NCBI GenBank assembly: GCA_907163375.1
Contig: CAJQUW010006996.1
Span: 1-64,000 of the forward strand
Direction: 5' to 3'
Length of the DNA: 64,000 bases
DNA from: Prostheceraeus crozeri
Lineage: Eukaryota; Platyhelminthes; Polycladida; Euryleptidae
In this document: positions 22,046 through 31,783 of the stretch, in pieces
Numbering within the stretch: position 1 is the stretch's first letter
Layout of the letters: every line of letters begins with the position of its first letter
Translations under genes and position numbers: made by a program
The notes under the pieces: generated by a model
Told to the model about the DNA's origin: nothing
Seen by the model: the letters and a program-made list of their open reading frames with translations, nothing else
Databases searched by the model: none

Positions 22046-23086
22046 ATGTTTGGACACGAAACTGTGCCAATGGGTGATATAGACAACGAAACCAGAGCCC
22101 AGGTCGTCGCACTACATGAACATGCTGGTCTTTCAACACGTGAGATTGCAGGCGCTGTCGGTGTAGGCAAGTCATCCACAAGTCGCGTCATTAGTCGGTA
22201 CCGAATCACAAATTCATACGAAAGTTACCGATTTCTCTGCGGATCTGAAAGAAAAACTGATGAAAGGGGCGATCGAGTTCTGCTGAAGCTCTCCTGAGAA
22301 AATCCCCGTGCAACATCGAGCGACCTCTCTCATAAACTAAAAGATGATTATCACATTGACATCAGCCCATCAACTGTAAGAAAACGCTTAACAGAAAACG
22401 ACAGACCAGCATATCGTCCATTGAAATGCCAGGTTCTGACCGAAGACATGAAAAAAAGAAGACTTGCATTGTGTCGTGAATACAAGTACTGAACGCTGGA
22501 TGATTAGCACAAAGTTATATTCAGCGACGAGACCTCGGTAGAAATACAGCCGGCAGCGTCGCAGTTCGTGAGGAGAAATTCCGGTGAAACTCCGACAAGA
22601 ATGCACTTCAAGCCATCCTTCAGACACCCAGTAAAGTTGATGATTTGGTCCTGCATCTCATTCCATGGAACTGGTCGTATTCACTTGGTTGAAGGTTCGA
22701 TGAACTCTGATCAGTATGCACGCGTCATCTCTGGAAGACTTCTTCCACAGATAAATGAGTGGTATTCGTCGTCTGAAAATTGTTGGTTTCAGCAAGATTT
22801 AGCGCCATGCCACACATCACGAAAAACGATGCAACTCTTGAATGAATCCGGCGTCAGAGTTCTCAAATGGCGTGGGAACTCTCCAGATCTATCACCAATT
22901 GAGAACATCTGGGCCATCCTCAAGCGCAAAATTAGAAAAGCAACAAAACAAGAACTGATCAACGCATTGCTGCGAGAATGGGTAAGAGATGATGATCTGA
23001 AGAAAATGTGTCCCAACTTGATTGACTCAATGTCTTCCAGAATCAGGGAATGCATGAGAGTAAGAGGTGGTCCAATTCAATATTGA
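22046..23086 (+). pseudogene. Tc1-like transposase (DD34E), broken
   Basis: The N-terminal HTH reads THE pattern RAQVVALHEHAGLSTREIAG with VGVGKSSTSRVISRYRITNS. After a frame change comes KLKDDYHIDISPSTVRKRL. Catalytic motifs are VIFSDETSVEIQ, WFQQDLAPCHTS and LSPIENIWAILKRKI. There are 34 residues between the second Asp and the Glu, so this is DD34E. Stops lie near CREYKY and TLDD, between the HTH and the first Asp, while the last 172 residues are open and end RVRGGPIQY. Total length would be normal for Tc1 (about 340 aa). Confidence 0.85.
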
Positions 23087-23662
23087 TCATATGAGATACT
23101 TGTCTGACATGTATTTTGTCAGTCTTTCCCTTCTTTTTTGTTTTTGTTAATGGTCAAATGCTAATCAACAGAATTGAATCGAACAATAGTTGTTTTGATC
23201 ATTTTTTCGGAAAATTTAGAGGTGATTCAGTTTCATCGAACAACACTGTAAAGCATTATCGCAAGCAAAGAGGAAAGAAGAAAGCGTGTAGGACAGTGTC
23301 AACAAATTTTCGAAATTTGTCTAGATGCTGCTCCAAACAACTCCAAAGCCGCGATCCGGTATAGCTCTATTTTCAAGTGCATGTCCTGGCAATGGAACAA
23401 GATTTTAGTGGAAGAGATCAAATCTTCTTTCAACGATTTTGTATAAAATCTACAAAGAAACCCTTCTAACTGGGTTTGCGACATCTCAAAACGATCATGG
23501 ACTAAGTATGGCGATCATGAGTTGAAATATTCCCTTCAGTGTTGTCGCATCATTGACTGTTGAAAATGAAAACTCTGCGAATGTTCGCATCTATCAAAGA
23601 GAGAACTCTATTCCAACAAGCACACACATATCTGTAGAAGCCGTAAATCGGCAAGACATGTG

Positions 23663-23685
23663 NNNNNNNNNNNNNNNNNNNNNNN
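23663..23685. other. Assembly gap (23 N)
   Basis: A run of N inside R1 copy 1. Any frame translated across it is meaningless. Confidence 0.99.
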
Positions 23686-24060
23686 GCCCACCACATCTAT
23701 CACAAGGTTTCCAAAGCTATCAATCTGATGACTTTTGTATCATCTCTGGATGACCAGCCAGTAATAGAAATTAGAGATCGGAGTCAATTATTTTATGCTT
23801 TGGAAAGACTGACTAAGTTGCTGGTGAAGCCGAAGTCAACGGACTGAAGATTTACGCTAGATCCGCCAATAGCATTGACCATGATAGGGACAGTTTCGAG
23901 AGGAAAATAGAAGCCGCCATTTCCTATAGTATGAATGTCTTGAAAGCAAAGGGGACAGAAACGGGATCAGGACAGAAAAGTGAACTATGTGGGGATCCTT
24001 CTCTGCATTTACTTTCATGAAAACAATGATGATAGACAATGATAATGACATTTACACCGA

Positions 24061-24786
24061 TCTTACATTGACATATTTATTGTTAGCAGAATGTCAACAG
24101 CCATCCTGTTGAAGATCCCTAAGTACATAGCAGCAAGATAAAAGATCTTCAATTGGAAATCAATACCAATTCTTATTGATTTGATGTTGCTATTCATGGA
24201 CATGAAATATAAAAGTCACTGAATAATTGTTGTAGTAGCTACATTGCTTATCAGTTGAAATGTTAACAAAATGTATGCATCCACCCGCTTATACAAATTT
24301 CGAATCTTTGTCTATGATAGTCCATGATGTAAGAGTTAACAACAGAAATTTTCGTCGATGTCTGCATTTTGATATTATTTCAGTTTTCCGTTTTATCAGT
24401 GTTTCTCGAATTGGCAGTGATGATGTGATATTTTTCAGATAGACAAAGACTGCAGTATCGGCTTCCACATGAGTATGGGTTTGTTTGTTGGACTTTGCTC
24501 CACTTGATATTATAAGGCATTGACTTGATATCACATTTCAGTGACCATATGTATTGTGACAACCAAGTTTCATTTTTATATCGTATGTTGTTAAATGACC
24601 TTTTATGATTCGGCCTTCGAAGCCATGAAATTCGTATTACCATGATTTTGTAAATTGACTTCTTTCTTCTGATGATCGGTGGCATTCATGTCATCCGAGA
24701 TAATGCAATTGTATGTAACTCTTGAGAAGTCTATGAATATTGCAATTATTGATCACAGGTTAGTAACAGATAATGGAGAGATGAAG
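24061..24786. other. Spacer, nothing recognised
   Basis: AT-rich, with only chance open frames on both strands. Confidence 0.45.
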
Positions 24787-25047
24787 AAATCTTTGATTGA
24801 CTTTTATTGAAATCTATGAAAGTTTGCTCTCTCAATAGATTTTAATTCATGAAAAGTTTGAAAGTCTTTGAATGTTTGCAAATGTCAATAGATTTGAAAT
24901 TCAGATTTCTATCTAAAAATGATTTGAAATATCCATTCAACAATTCATTCATTAATGAATTATCTAGCTGGAGTGACGGACGACGGTTCATGGCTTGGCT
25001 ATCTGGTACGATGAGAATTCTATGTGAAATTGGCGGGCATATAATAT
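24787..25047 (+). repeat. Repeat R2, copy 1
   Basis: About 260 bp nearly identical to 40750-41012, from TTTGATTGACTTTTATTGAA to GTGAAATTGGCGGG. Its right-hand AATTGGCGGGCATA also occurs in the tandem array at 33406. It has no coding capacity and is probably a dispersed non-autonomous element. Confidence 0.8.
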
Positions 25048-27097
25048 AGGAATTATGGCTATCTGTCGAGAGCATAAATTGGAAGAAATCCGAGGGCGCG
25101 AAGAGATAATTTTTATTAATGTGTGAACTATCATGGATTGGTTATCCATAGACTTCTAAATTTCTCTGGACAGATAGGTGAGCAAAATTTGAAATCATTT
25201 TCCACATGATCAGGCCAACCAACATTTCTGTTGCAAAAGATCGAATTTGTAGCTAATGGAACTGATCAATGACTATTTGAAATCAGTCTCCTGAGCGATT
25301 CATTCCAATGCAAAATACCAAACAAATATACCGCTGCTGTTTGTCAATCGAAATGCAATGACAGTGTATCATCAATACATTCCTCAGCATAATAAAGAAA
25401 TTTGAATTTGTAGTTGCATCGAAATAGTATTATATACCAACTAAACATTCTGTCTTGTGCAACCTTCACTCCCATGAACCTCACTTCAATGCCACCTCGA
25501 AGGACATCAATCATTATCGGAAGCAAAGAAGGAAAATTGAAAAAAGTGATGAAGAGTAATCTAAAGGACAGTGACATCAAATTTCCTTAATTGGTCTGGG
25601 TGCTTCTTCAAGCAACTCCAAAGCCACGATCCGGTATGGCCACGTTTATGTCCTGGCAATGGAAACACATTCGGAAAATTTTAGAAAATTCGGAGAGTTC
25701 ATCTTCTCATGACGATTTTGTCTAAAATCTACAAGCAAAACAATCAAGCTGGGTTTTGTGACTGTGATATCTCAAAGCGATCATGGACTAAATATGGCGA
25801 TCATGAGTTGAAATCTTCCCTTTAGTGTCGTCGCATCATTGACTGTCGAAAAATCTGCGAATGGTCGAATCCATCACAGAGAGATATCCATTCCAACAGG
25901 CACATGTCATCTATCGCAAGTCTTCCAAAGTTGTCAATGTGATGACTTTTGTATAATCCCTAGATGACCAGTCAGTAATAGAAATTCGAGATCGGATTCA
26001 ATTATTTTAAACCTGAGAAGGACTGGCAAAGTTGCTGTTAAAACCGAAGTCAACGGACGGAAGATTGACAGTGGATCCACACATTGCATTGATCGTGGAG
26101 GGACATTTTCTAAGAGGAAAAGAAAGCCGCCGATTCCTACACAATGAATGTCTGAAAAAGGATCAGGACATAAAAGTGAACTATACGGAGATCCTTCTTT
26201 GCATTTACATGTACTTTCATGAAAACAATAATGATGGACAGAATAAGCATTCCCAACCTGATCAGCCACTTCTGAGGAGGTATAAACAGATGTGGAGCGA
26301 TCCAACCTGTGATGGAGATTCTTCTGAGGCTAATGACCAATACTCGGAAAAGTACAGTCGGATTATCTTGATAAGTGTTTTGATTGGATGTACGTCAAAT
26401 GAGTGGAGGAAATTATTTCATCTCCTTCTTCACAATTTCTTAATTGAAGTTTTCTGGATTCAGTTTGAGAAATGTTGATGATAAAATATCATGCAGTCAA
26501 CCACAGATGATTAGAATATTTGCATGCAAAGACTGATTTCAATATGAATCCTAATAATCCAGATGATGTCAGTAGCACTATTTTCACTACTGACAGTAAG
26601 ATTCAACTATACATTCTTTGCTGGAGGGTATTCGATGAGATCAAACTGAATAGTTGCCTAAGAAAATAGTCTCTTGCTTCAAAAAACGAAAAAGTAGTCC
26701 TCAGAATTTTGATGAATATTTGATGACTCTTGATGATTTTTCCGATTACTTCTTCTCATAATCTCGCTGTACACACGGACATTAACCCTTACTTTACCAA
26801 GAAAAAAAGTAACATGGTTTACCATGGGGTGCGATCCACCCCAATTCACAATCGGTTGTTGTAAATGCTTTTAATCAATCTTAGCAATATTTTCATACTA
26901 AAAGATTTTCGAACACTGTTAAAATAGTGCTAGAAGCACGAATAAAGCAGTTAGTTTTCGCAAGTTTTTGTTTTAATTGAATTAAATTTAATCACCGTTT
27001 CGGAAAATCCTTCACCTGCTGACTGGCATTATATCACCTGCATACGTTCTCTTTCTAAAACCATTTGTGAAAAAATTGTCTGTATATAGCGGTGGAC

Positions 27098-29181
27098 ATG
27101 TCAAGAAAAAGTGAGTATGAATTTATTGGATTCTGACTATAATGGTATTTACTGTACGAAGTATCAGGAAACTCTAATTTATCTTAAAAAACTAAGTGAA
27201 TATGTGTAGGATAATCGACTGACGTAACGGCAGATCTTTCGAATCCTGAAATTTTACTCTTTCGAAGGGTAGACAGACGCATCCTAACTATACACATACC
27301 TGACTCTTACATTTGTAATTGAGAAAATCTGATTTTAGATTAGAAATAATGCAAGGGAAAAAGGTAGGTCGACTCAGAACTCGACCCTGCGTCATGCTAC
27401 TTCATGGTCTGTAGCTCTAACCACTATGCCATGGAATCTTATCATAGAGTCGTGGCAATTTATTGTCTATATCTAACTTGTCTGCATCATTTCTCCTGTA
27501 CATTTGATTAAATTACTAAACGTCAAGTACTGGAGAGAAAAGTTACGCAGTTGAAGAAGCATTAGAAAGACTGTTACAGCAGATCTCATCAGATGACGAC
27601 TACGAAGGCGACGAAACTCTGAATAGTGATGTTGATGACATAGTCATCGATAACCCAACGACAACAGTATCTGATCATTCTGACGAAGACAGTGTAGACG
27701 ACACTGATAGGATAATTGAATCCATGGTGGCTGAAATCCATGAAGATTACAATACGATGAAATCTCGCAGTGGCTCTGAGAAGTGGCACCGCAAACCACT
27801 ACAACAAGGAGGAGGGGCAAGAATTCATAATATCATTCGAAATCAAAGTGGTCCTACTAAGCATGCTCAAAGACACTGCGGTTCATCACCTGAGAAACCC
27901 TTCAAATTATTCATTTCTCCCAGTCTTGTTCAAAAGATAGCTAAATGCACCAATAAGGAAGCTAGCGTGCATACACATACTTGGAAAGAAACAAATGTAG
28001 AAGAACTATATACTTTTTCGGTCTGTTGCTTCTTGCTGGCGCTTTGCATGAGAACAAAACACGATTGGCTGACCTCTGGAGTGCGGCCGAGGGAAGGCTA
28101 ATATTCAATGATTCCATGGCCAGAAATCGATTCACTCAACTTTTACATTATCTTCGATTTGATTGCCGGAGTGAAAGAAATTCTCAAGACAAATTTGCAC
28201 CTTTGCGCCGTATTTTCGAAGAAATTGCGACTAAATTTCGAGCTAACTATTCACCTGGATCTGAATTGACTGTAGACGAACAGCTTGTCAGTTTCCGAGG
28301 GCACTGTCCTTTTAAAACGTTCATCCCTTCAAAGCCAGGCCGCTATGGAATAAAGTCATGGGCTTTATGTGATTCAAAAACCTATTATTGTCTCAATTTA
28401 CAGCCTTACGTAGGAAGAGTTGGTGATGTTCCGGAAAGAGGTCAAGGTCAGCGTGTTGTACTTCGATTGACCGATTTCTACACAGGATCTGGCCGTCACA
28501 TCTATATAGACAATTTTTTTACCAGCTTGCAGCTTGCAAGAAATCTTCTTGGACGTCAAATGACTATGATGGGCACCATTCGTCGTAATAAAACCGAATT
28601 ACCTTCGGAAATAATGCCTGATTCAACTAGGCAACAATTTACCAGTGTATTCGGATTTCAAGACAAAGCAACAATTGTTTTCTACGTCCCGAAGAAAAAT
28701 AAAGCAGTCATTCTTCTGTCAACCAACCATCACGACATCGACATTTCAAGTGATGAGTCAAGAAAACCTCAAATCATTCTTGATTACAATAAAGGAAAGT
28801 GCGGTGTGGACACACTAGACCAACTGGTTCGAAAAAGCAATCGTTGGCCTCTCTCTGACTTTGTTCATGAATTTTCTGAACATCTGCCCGTACAACGCAC
28901 TGGTTTCATTCCTCTACATGCATCCAGAATATGTACAAAGAAGTGGACAAGTTCGAAAACGCTTTCTACTTCAATTGTCAAAGTCTCTTATTGGTTGCAG
29001 AGAGGGCAACGCACTTGAGCCGGCAAGGTTGCCAATGAGGCCTATCATCCAACCGGTACTAAAACAAAGGCGATACAATCATTGTTCAAGAGAACGTGAC
29101 AGAAAATCTAAAAAAAGATGTGTTTTTTGTCAAACGACCGTGTGTGCTGAACACGCTATCATAAAATGTCCACGCTGTTGA
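27098..29181 (+). pseudogene. piggyBac 2 transposase (PGBD4-like), two exons
   Basis: Exon 1 (27098-27110) encodes MSRK plus one base and ends at GTGAGT. The best-phased acceptor is at 27535, giving SYAVEEALERLLQQISSDDD next, an acidic N-terminus. The core reads FFGLLLLAG, RLIFNDSMARNRFTQLLHYL, SELTVDEQLVSFRGHCPF (Asp 1), HIYIDNFFTSLQL (Asp 2) and YNKGKCGVDTLDQLV (Asp 3). The C-terminal finger reads KKRCVFCQTTVCAEHAIIKC then PRC and stop. Two frame shifts break it, near 28015 and 28850. Compared with the intact piggyBac 4 the length is otherwise normal. Confidence 0.85.
27374..27438 (-). ncRNA. tRNA-like Pol III promoter sequence in the piggyBac 2 intron
   Basis: On the minus strand an A box TGGCATAGTGGTTAGAGC (from 27431) is followed 44 nt later by GGGTCGAGTTC (27387 to 27377), a B box with two mismatches. 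A T-arm of about four pairs and a GCTAC / GTAGC stem can form, but the acceptor arms do not pair. It is a tRNA relic or SINE head rather than a gene, in the same position and orientation as that in the piggyBac 1 intron. Confidence 0.55.
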
Positions 29182-29280
29182 CAGTAGAAAATTGAATACA
29201 CCAATTTTCATCTTTGTTTGTGAACAACAAAACGCACTCCCTTTAAATTCACGACGATGTAATTAGATAAAGAAGAAAAT

Positions 29281-29330
29281 ACACGTATTGACCCGACGTT
29301 TCGTCGCACAGCAACTTGGTCACGGGAGAC
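29281..29330 (-). ncRNA. Degenerate hammerhead-ribozyme-like motif of PLE2
   Basis: The minus strand reads GTGACCAA, then a stem GTTGC-TGT-GCGAC, then GAAACGTCGGGTC. Stem II and the GAAA core are present, but two of the conserved CUGANGA positions are changed. Penelope-like elements are known to carry hammerheads in their terminal repeats, which fits. Cleavage is not expected. Confidence 0.45.
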
Positions 29331-29379
29331 TAAACTTCCAACATGCATGTGCAGAGCTTTAAATACTCAGCGAGACCAT

Positions 29380-29685
29380 TCAACAGCATTCAAATTTTCT
29401 ATTCAGTTCTGGATTGCATTGGTTGATAAAATTGCGTTCTGACAGTCTAGTCGATAACGGATCTTTACAATGGTTAAGAATATCTAGGTTAAAATCGTCA
29501 ATAGAGATAGGTAGAGAATGCAATCTGGAATGTTCCGATAGAGCGCTTTTAGTGTCTTTGTTGTGAATGCTGCGTTTATGCTCATTAAACCTCAAAAAGA
29601 AAGGGCGACTAGTTTGCCCAATGTATTTCTTGTTACATAGACTACAAGTGAAACAATAGACAACAAAGCGACTTTTACAGTTCAA
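29380..29685 (-). pseudogene. PLE2 GIY-YIG nuclease
   Basis: About 101 residues: NCKSRFVVYCFTCSLCNKKY, where VVYCFTC fills the GIY place, then YIGQTSRPFFLRFNEHKRSI with YIG, Arg and His. NFINQCNPELNRKF follows near the C-terminus. The CxxC insert between GIY and YIG is typical of Penelope nucleases. It is out of frame with the RT. Confidence 0.85.
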
Positions 29686-30785
29686 ATTATCGGGTAATTT
29701 GTGACAGATGTGACAGTCATCATGTTTCGTGTAGGTTTATTGGCAAAGCAACGGGACATCGGTTTACCAACGGAGCAGGACAGACGAACTGGCATTTTAT
29801 ACTTTTTTATCAGACGATTGATCTTCCTGTTAGTAACATCACTGATAAAATCAAGTTTGAGCATAGCTGTATTAGATTCATATTTTCTCTTAGGTTTCTT
29901 TTTCTTAGTGTTTTTGGCCCTACTTATCTCAAAGTACGAGTAGCCCGAATTTCTTAGTTTAGTAGTCAAACGAGCATTGTTCTCTGTAATGTCCGGCTCG
30001 TCAGTACATCTATCGGAAACATAATTAAAGCTGTTCCTTAGAAAATTGTGTTTTATATGCGATGGCATCCAACTGTCTTTCGATGAAGTAGTACCAGAGT
30101 GGCTTGGTTTATTGAAAACTTTATAGGTAATTTTATCTTTGACAGTGATAGATAAATCAAGAAAATTGAGGGTCGAATCCTCCGGAACTTCCATGCAGAA
30201 TTGCATGTCCGCATGAATATCGTTGAAAGTGCGATTAATTTGATCGAAAACTTCCTCATCTTTTTTAAACGGACCAAGTATTATGTCATCTATGTATCTA
30301 CCGTAGAAGTTGACATCAATACCCTGGGAGGCTAGGCTTTGTAGAGCCCGTCTCTCAATAAAGTTCATGAACACTATCGCAAAAGGTGAGGCATAGTGAG
30401 CCCCCATAGGACAGCCTTTGATCCGCAGGAAGATTTTATTGTCATAGCTGATCTTATACTTAAATGATACGAACTTTAGGTAGTCTTCAAAGTCTTTGAT
30501 AGAAATCCCGAAACTATCTATCGACTTCCAGTGATCTTCCGCAAAGTTTATAGCGCAGTGGATTCCATCCATAATGGGTATTTTGGTATAAAGATTCACA
30601 ACATCGAGTGATATGAAGGTTTGGTCACCATCAGTTTTAACAACGACATCTTTGAGCCGTTGAATCAGATTTTGAGTGCTACTTATATGCTCAGGTATGA
30701 AGCTCATCAATTGGTTTAAAATCTTACCAACTAACCAATCAATTTTTTCCGTCGGTGTACCTTACACAGACGCTATCGGTCTTAA
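29682..30785 (-). pseudogene. PLE2 reverse transcriptase
   Basis: RT motifs in order are GTPTEKIDWLVGKILN; FISLDVVNLYTKIPI (first Asp); KGCPMGAHYASPFAIVFMNF; NFYGRYIDDIILGPF (catalytic DD); and STLNFLDLSITV. The thumb follows with NFLRNSFNYVSDRCTDEPDI, and then a basic linker KKKKPKRKYES. It is open over about 340 residues. The linker to the nuclease holds KPTRN and Cys/His residues as in this branch of the family. The N-terminal part beyond 30785 is missing because of the inversion. Confidence 0.85.
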
Positions 30786-30867
30786 AATGGATGTCCGTTA
30801 AGACCGATAGCGTCTGTGAAAGGTACACCAACGGAAAAATTTGATTGGTTAGTTGGTAAGATTTTAA
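30715..30867. repeat. 70-bp inverted repeat at the PLE2 5' end
   Basis: The arms are 30715-30784 and about 30798-30867, with an AAATGGATGTCCG loop. They differ at only a few positions. This is a 5' inversion product of the retroelement and not an independent element. Confidence 0.9.
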
Positions 30868-31551
30868 ATAAACCTCCATTGTTGTTCGTTACCAAAAATA
30901 TATTTTGGTGTGATACACCCCATGATGGTAAACAACGCTACTTTTTTTCAAAAATATTTTCACCGCGAAATGACTTTATACTTCAAAAAGTTTATTACTG
31001 TAACTTTTTAGTGATATTCACTTCAAGGATAGACTGGGAGGGCATCATCGGACTTTATCCAGTTAAAGAAATACACAAAAAATGCGACGTCTTGGGGTGT
31101 GTAGACACCCCATGGTAAAGTAAGGGTTAATCAAATTTACGAAAATTTCAATGAAATTTGTCGGCAACATGTGCAAGAAATTTGTTCATAAATCTCAGAT
31201 GTCTCAGTTCTGAGAAAGTTGTAAGAAGAGAATTCGCAAAATAAGCAAATGACGCGGAGGTGCAACACATGATTTAAACGCATGAGCATGCAGGCCAATA
31301 CGTCCCAACTCCTGAAGTTCACAAATAATGTATGTGCATGTATACTGTGCTTGACAGCCATTGTAATGGAAAAAATTTGACAATGCTTAATGACAGTCTA
31401 TTTGTAAGGTAATCTAATTTGGGATTTCTGGCCTGATCATGTAGGAAGCAAATTTCAACCTATCTGTCCAGAGAAATTTAGAAGTCTATGGGTCATCTTA
31501 TCATCAGAGACTATGGTTATCAGTGATAGCGTGAATCAGATTATGTTCATA

Positions 31552-31607
31552 CCATAGACTTCTATATACTAGCATATAGGACCGTGCTAGCATATAGAGG
31601 TCTATGG
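31552..31607. mobile_element. 56-bp MITE with 6-bp target duplication
   Basis: TTCATA at 31546-31551 and 31608-31613 flanks an almost fully palindromic 56-bp unit. Its left end is CCATAGACTTCTATAT and its right end ATATAGAGGTCTATGG. The first 13 bp, CCATAGACTTCTA, equal those of R1, so R1's transposition source may have mobilised it. Confidence 0.75.
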
Positions 31608-31783
31608 TTCATACTATAGAGTTTGGACATCTAGATATCCATGTCTATTTCCATGGATTTCTGTACGGTATTGTATAGAAATCCACAGTATTGATATCAT
31701 CTTGGTGACTTTGAATTTTGAATATTCTATAACTCATCTATCGTACAAGCTTATCTTAAATCACTAGCCAATCTTAATAAGCA

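Larger units (their letters stand above)
21037..23248 (+). mobile_element. Tc1-family DNA transposon inserted in R1 copy 1
   Basis: It is flanked by TA at 21035-21036 and 23249-23250. Terminal inverted repeats are about 27-30 bp: CAGTGTTGTTCGATGAAACT at the left and its complement at the right end, ending CAACACTG. R1 copy 2 provides the empty site. The left non-coding region is unusually long (about 1 kb) and made largely of a direct repeat. One transposase gene lies on the plus strand. Confidence 0.9.
20658..24060. repeat. Repeat R1, copy 1, split by a Tc1 element
   Basis: 20658-21034 plus 23251 to about 24060 match R1 copy 2 (25146 onward) in the same order. The left end CATAGACTTCTAAATTTC is shared. 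The sequence stops matching at GGACA before the Tc1 element and resumes at AAGCATTATCGC after it. No right-end terminal repeat is seen, so this copy is truncated. No R1-encoded protein was recognised. Confidence 0.75.
29270..30867 (-). mobile_element. Penelope-like element PLE2, 5' end inverted
   Basis: The minus strand carries an RT and a GIY-YIG nuclease of a lineage different from PLE1 and PLE3. The 5' end folds back: 30715-30784 is inverted at about 30798-30867 around a 13-bp loop. Both arms encode GTPTEK-DWLVGKILN. The 3' side has a hammerhead-like motif (29281-29330). It is inserted in piggyBac 2 downstream of the transposase stop. The copy is broken in a small number of places. Confidence 0.85.
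26786..31126 (+). mobile_element. piggyBac element 2, holding PLE2
   Basis: TTAA flanks lie at 26782-26785 and 31127-31130. A perfect 14-bp terminal inverted repeat reads CCCTTACTTTACCA / TGGTAAAGTAAGGG. Subterminal inverted motifs follow: TTTACCATGGGGTG with CACCCCA at the left, and GGGGTGT with ACACCCCATGGTAAA at the right. A transposase gene with a short first exon lies on the plus strand. PLE2 sits between the gene and the right end on the minus strand. Confidence 0.93.
25146..31491. mobile_element. Repeat R1, copy 2, with terminal inverted repeats; holds piggyBac 2 and PLE2
   Basis: The left end CCATAGACTTCTAAATTTCT (25146) returns inverted at the right end, closing at 31491. The first 34 bp are identical and similarity continues to GATCAGGCCA, about 70 bp in. 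The left body (to about 26250) matches R1 copy 1. piggyBac 2 lies inside, so R1 is the oldest layer. No clear target duplication was read, and no R1 transposase was recognised in either copy. A large non-autonomous DNA transposon is likely. Confidence 0.65.

Noticed and set aside
23553-23753. 66-codon open frame across the N run
   Set aside because: It spans an assembly gap and lies in non-coding repeat R1.
26032-26478. 148-codon open frame in R1 copy 2
   Set aside because: The corresponding frame is not kept in R1 copy 1 and no domain is seen, so it is not under coding constraint.
30816-31118. 100-codon plus-strand frame beginning MKGTPTEKFDWLVG
   Set aside because: Its start is the inverted 5' fragment of PLE2 and the rest is the piggyBac 2 end, so it is not a gene.
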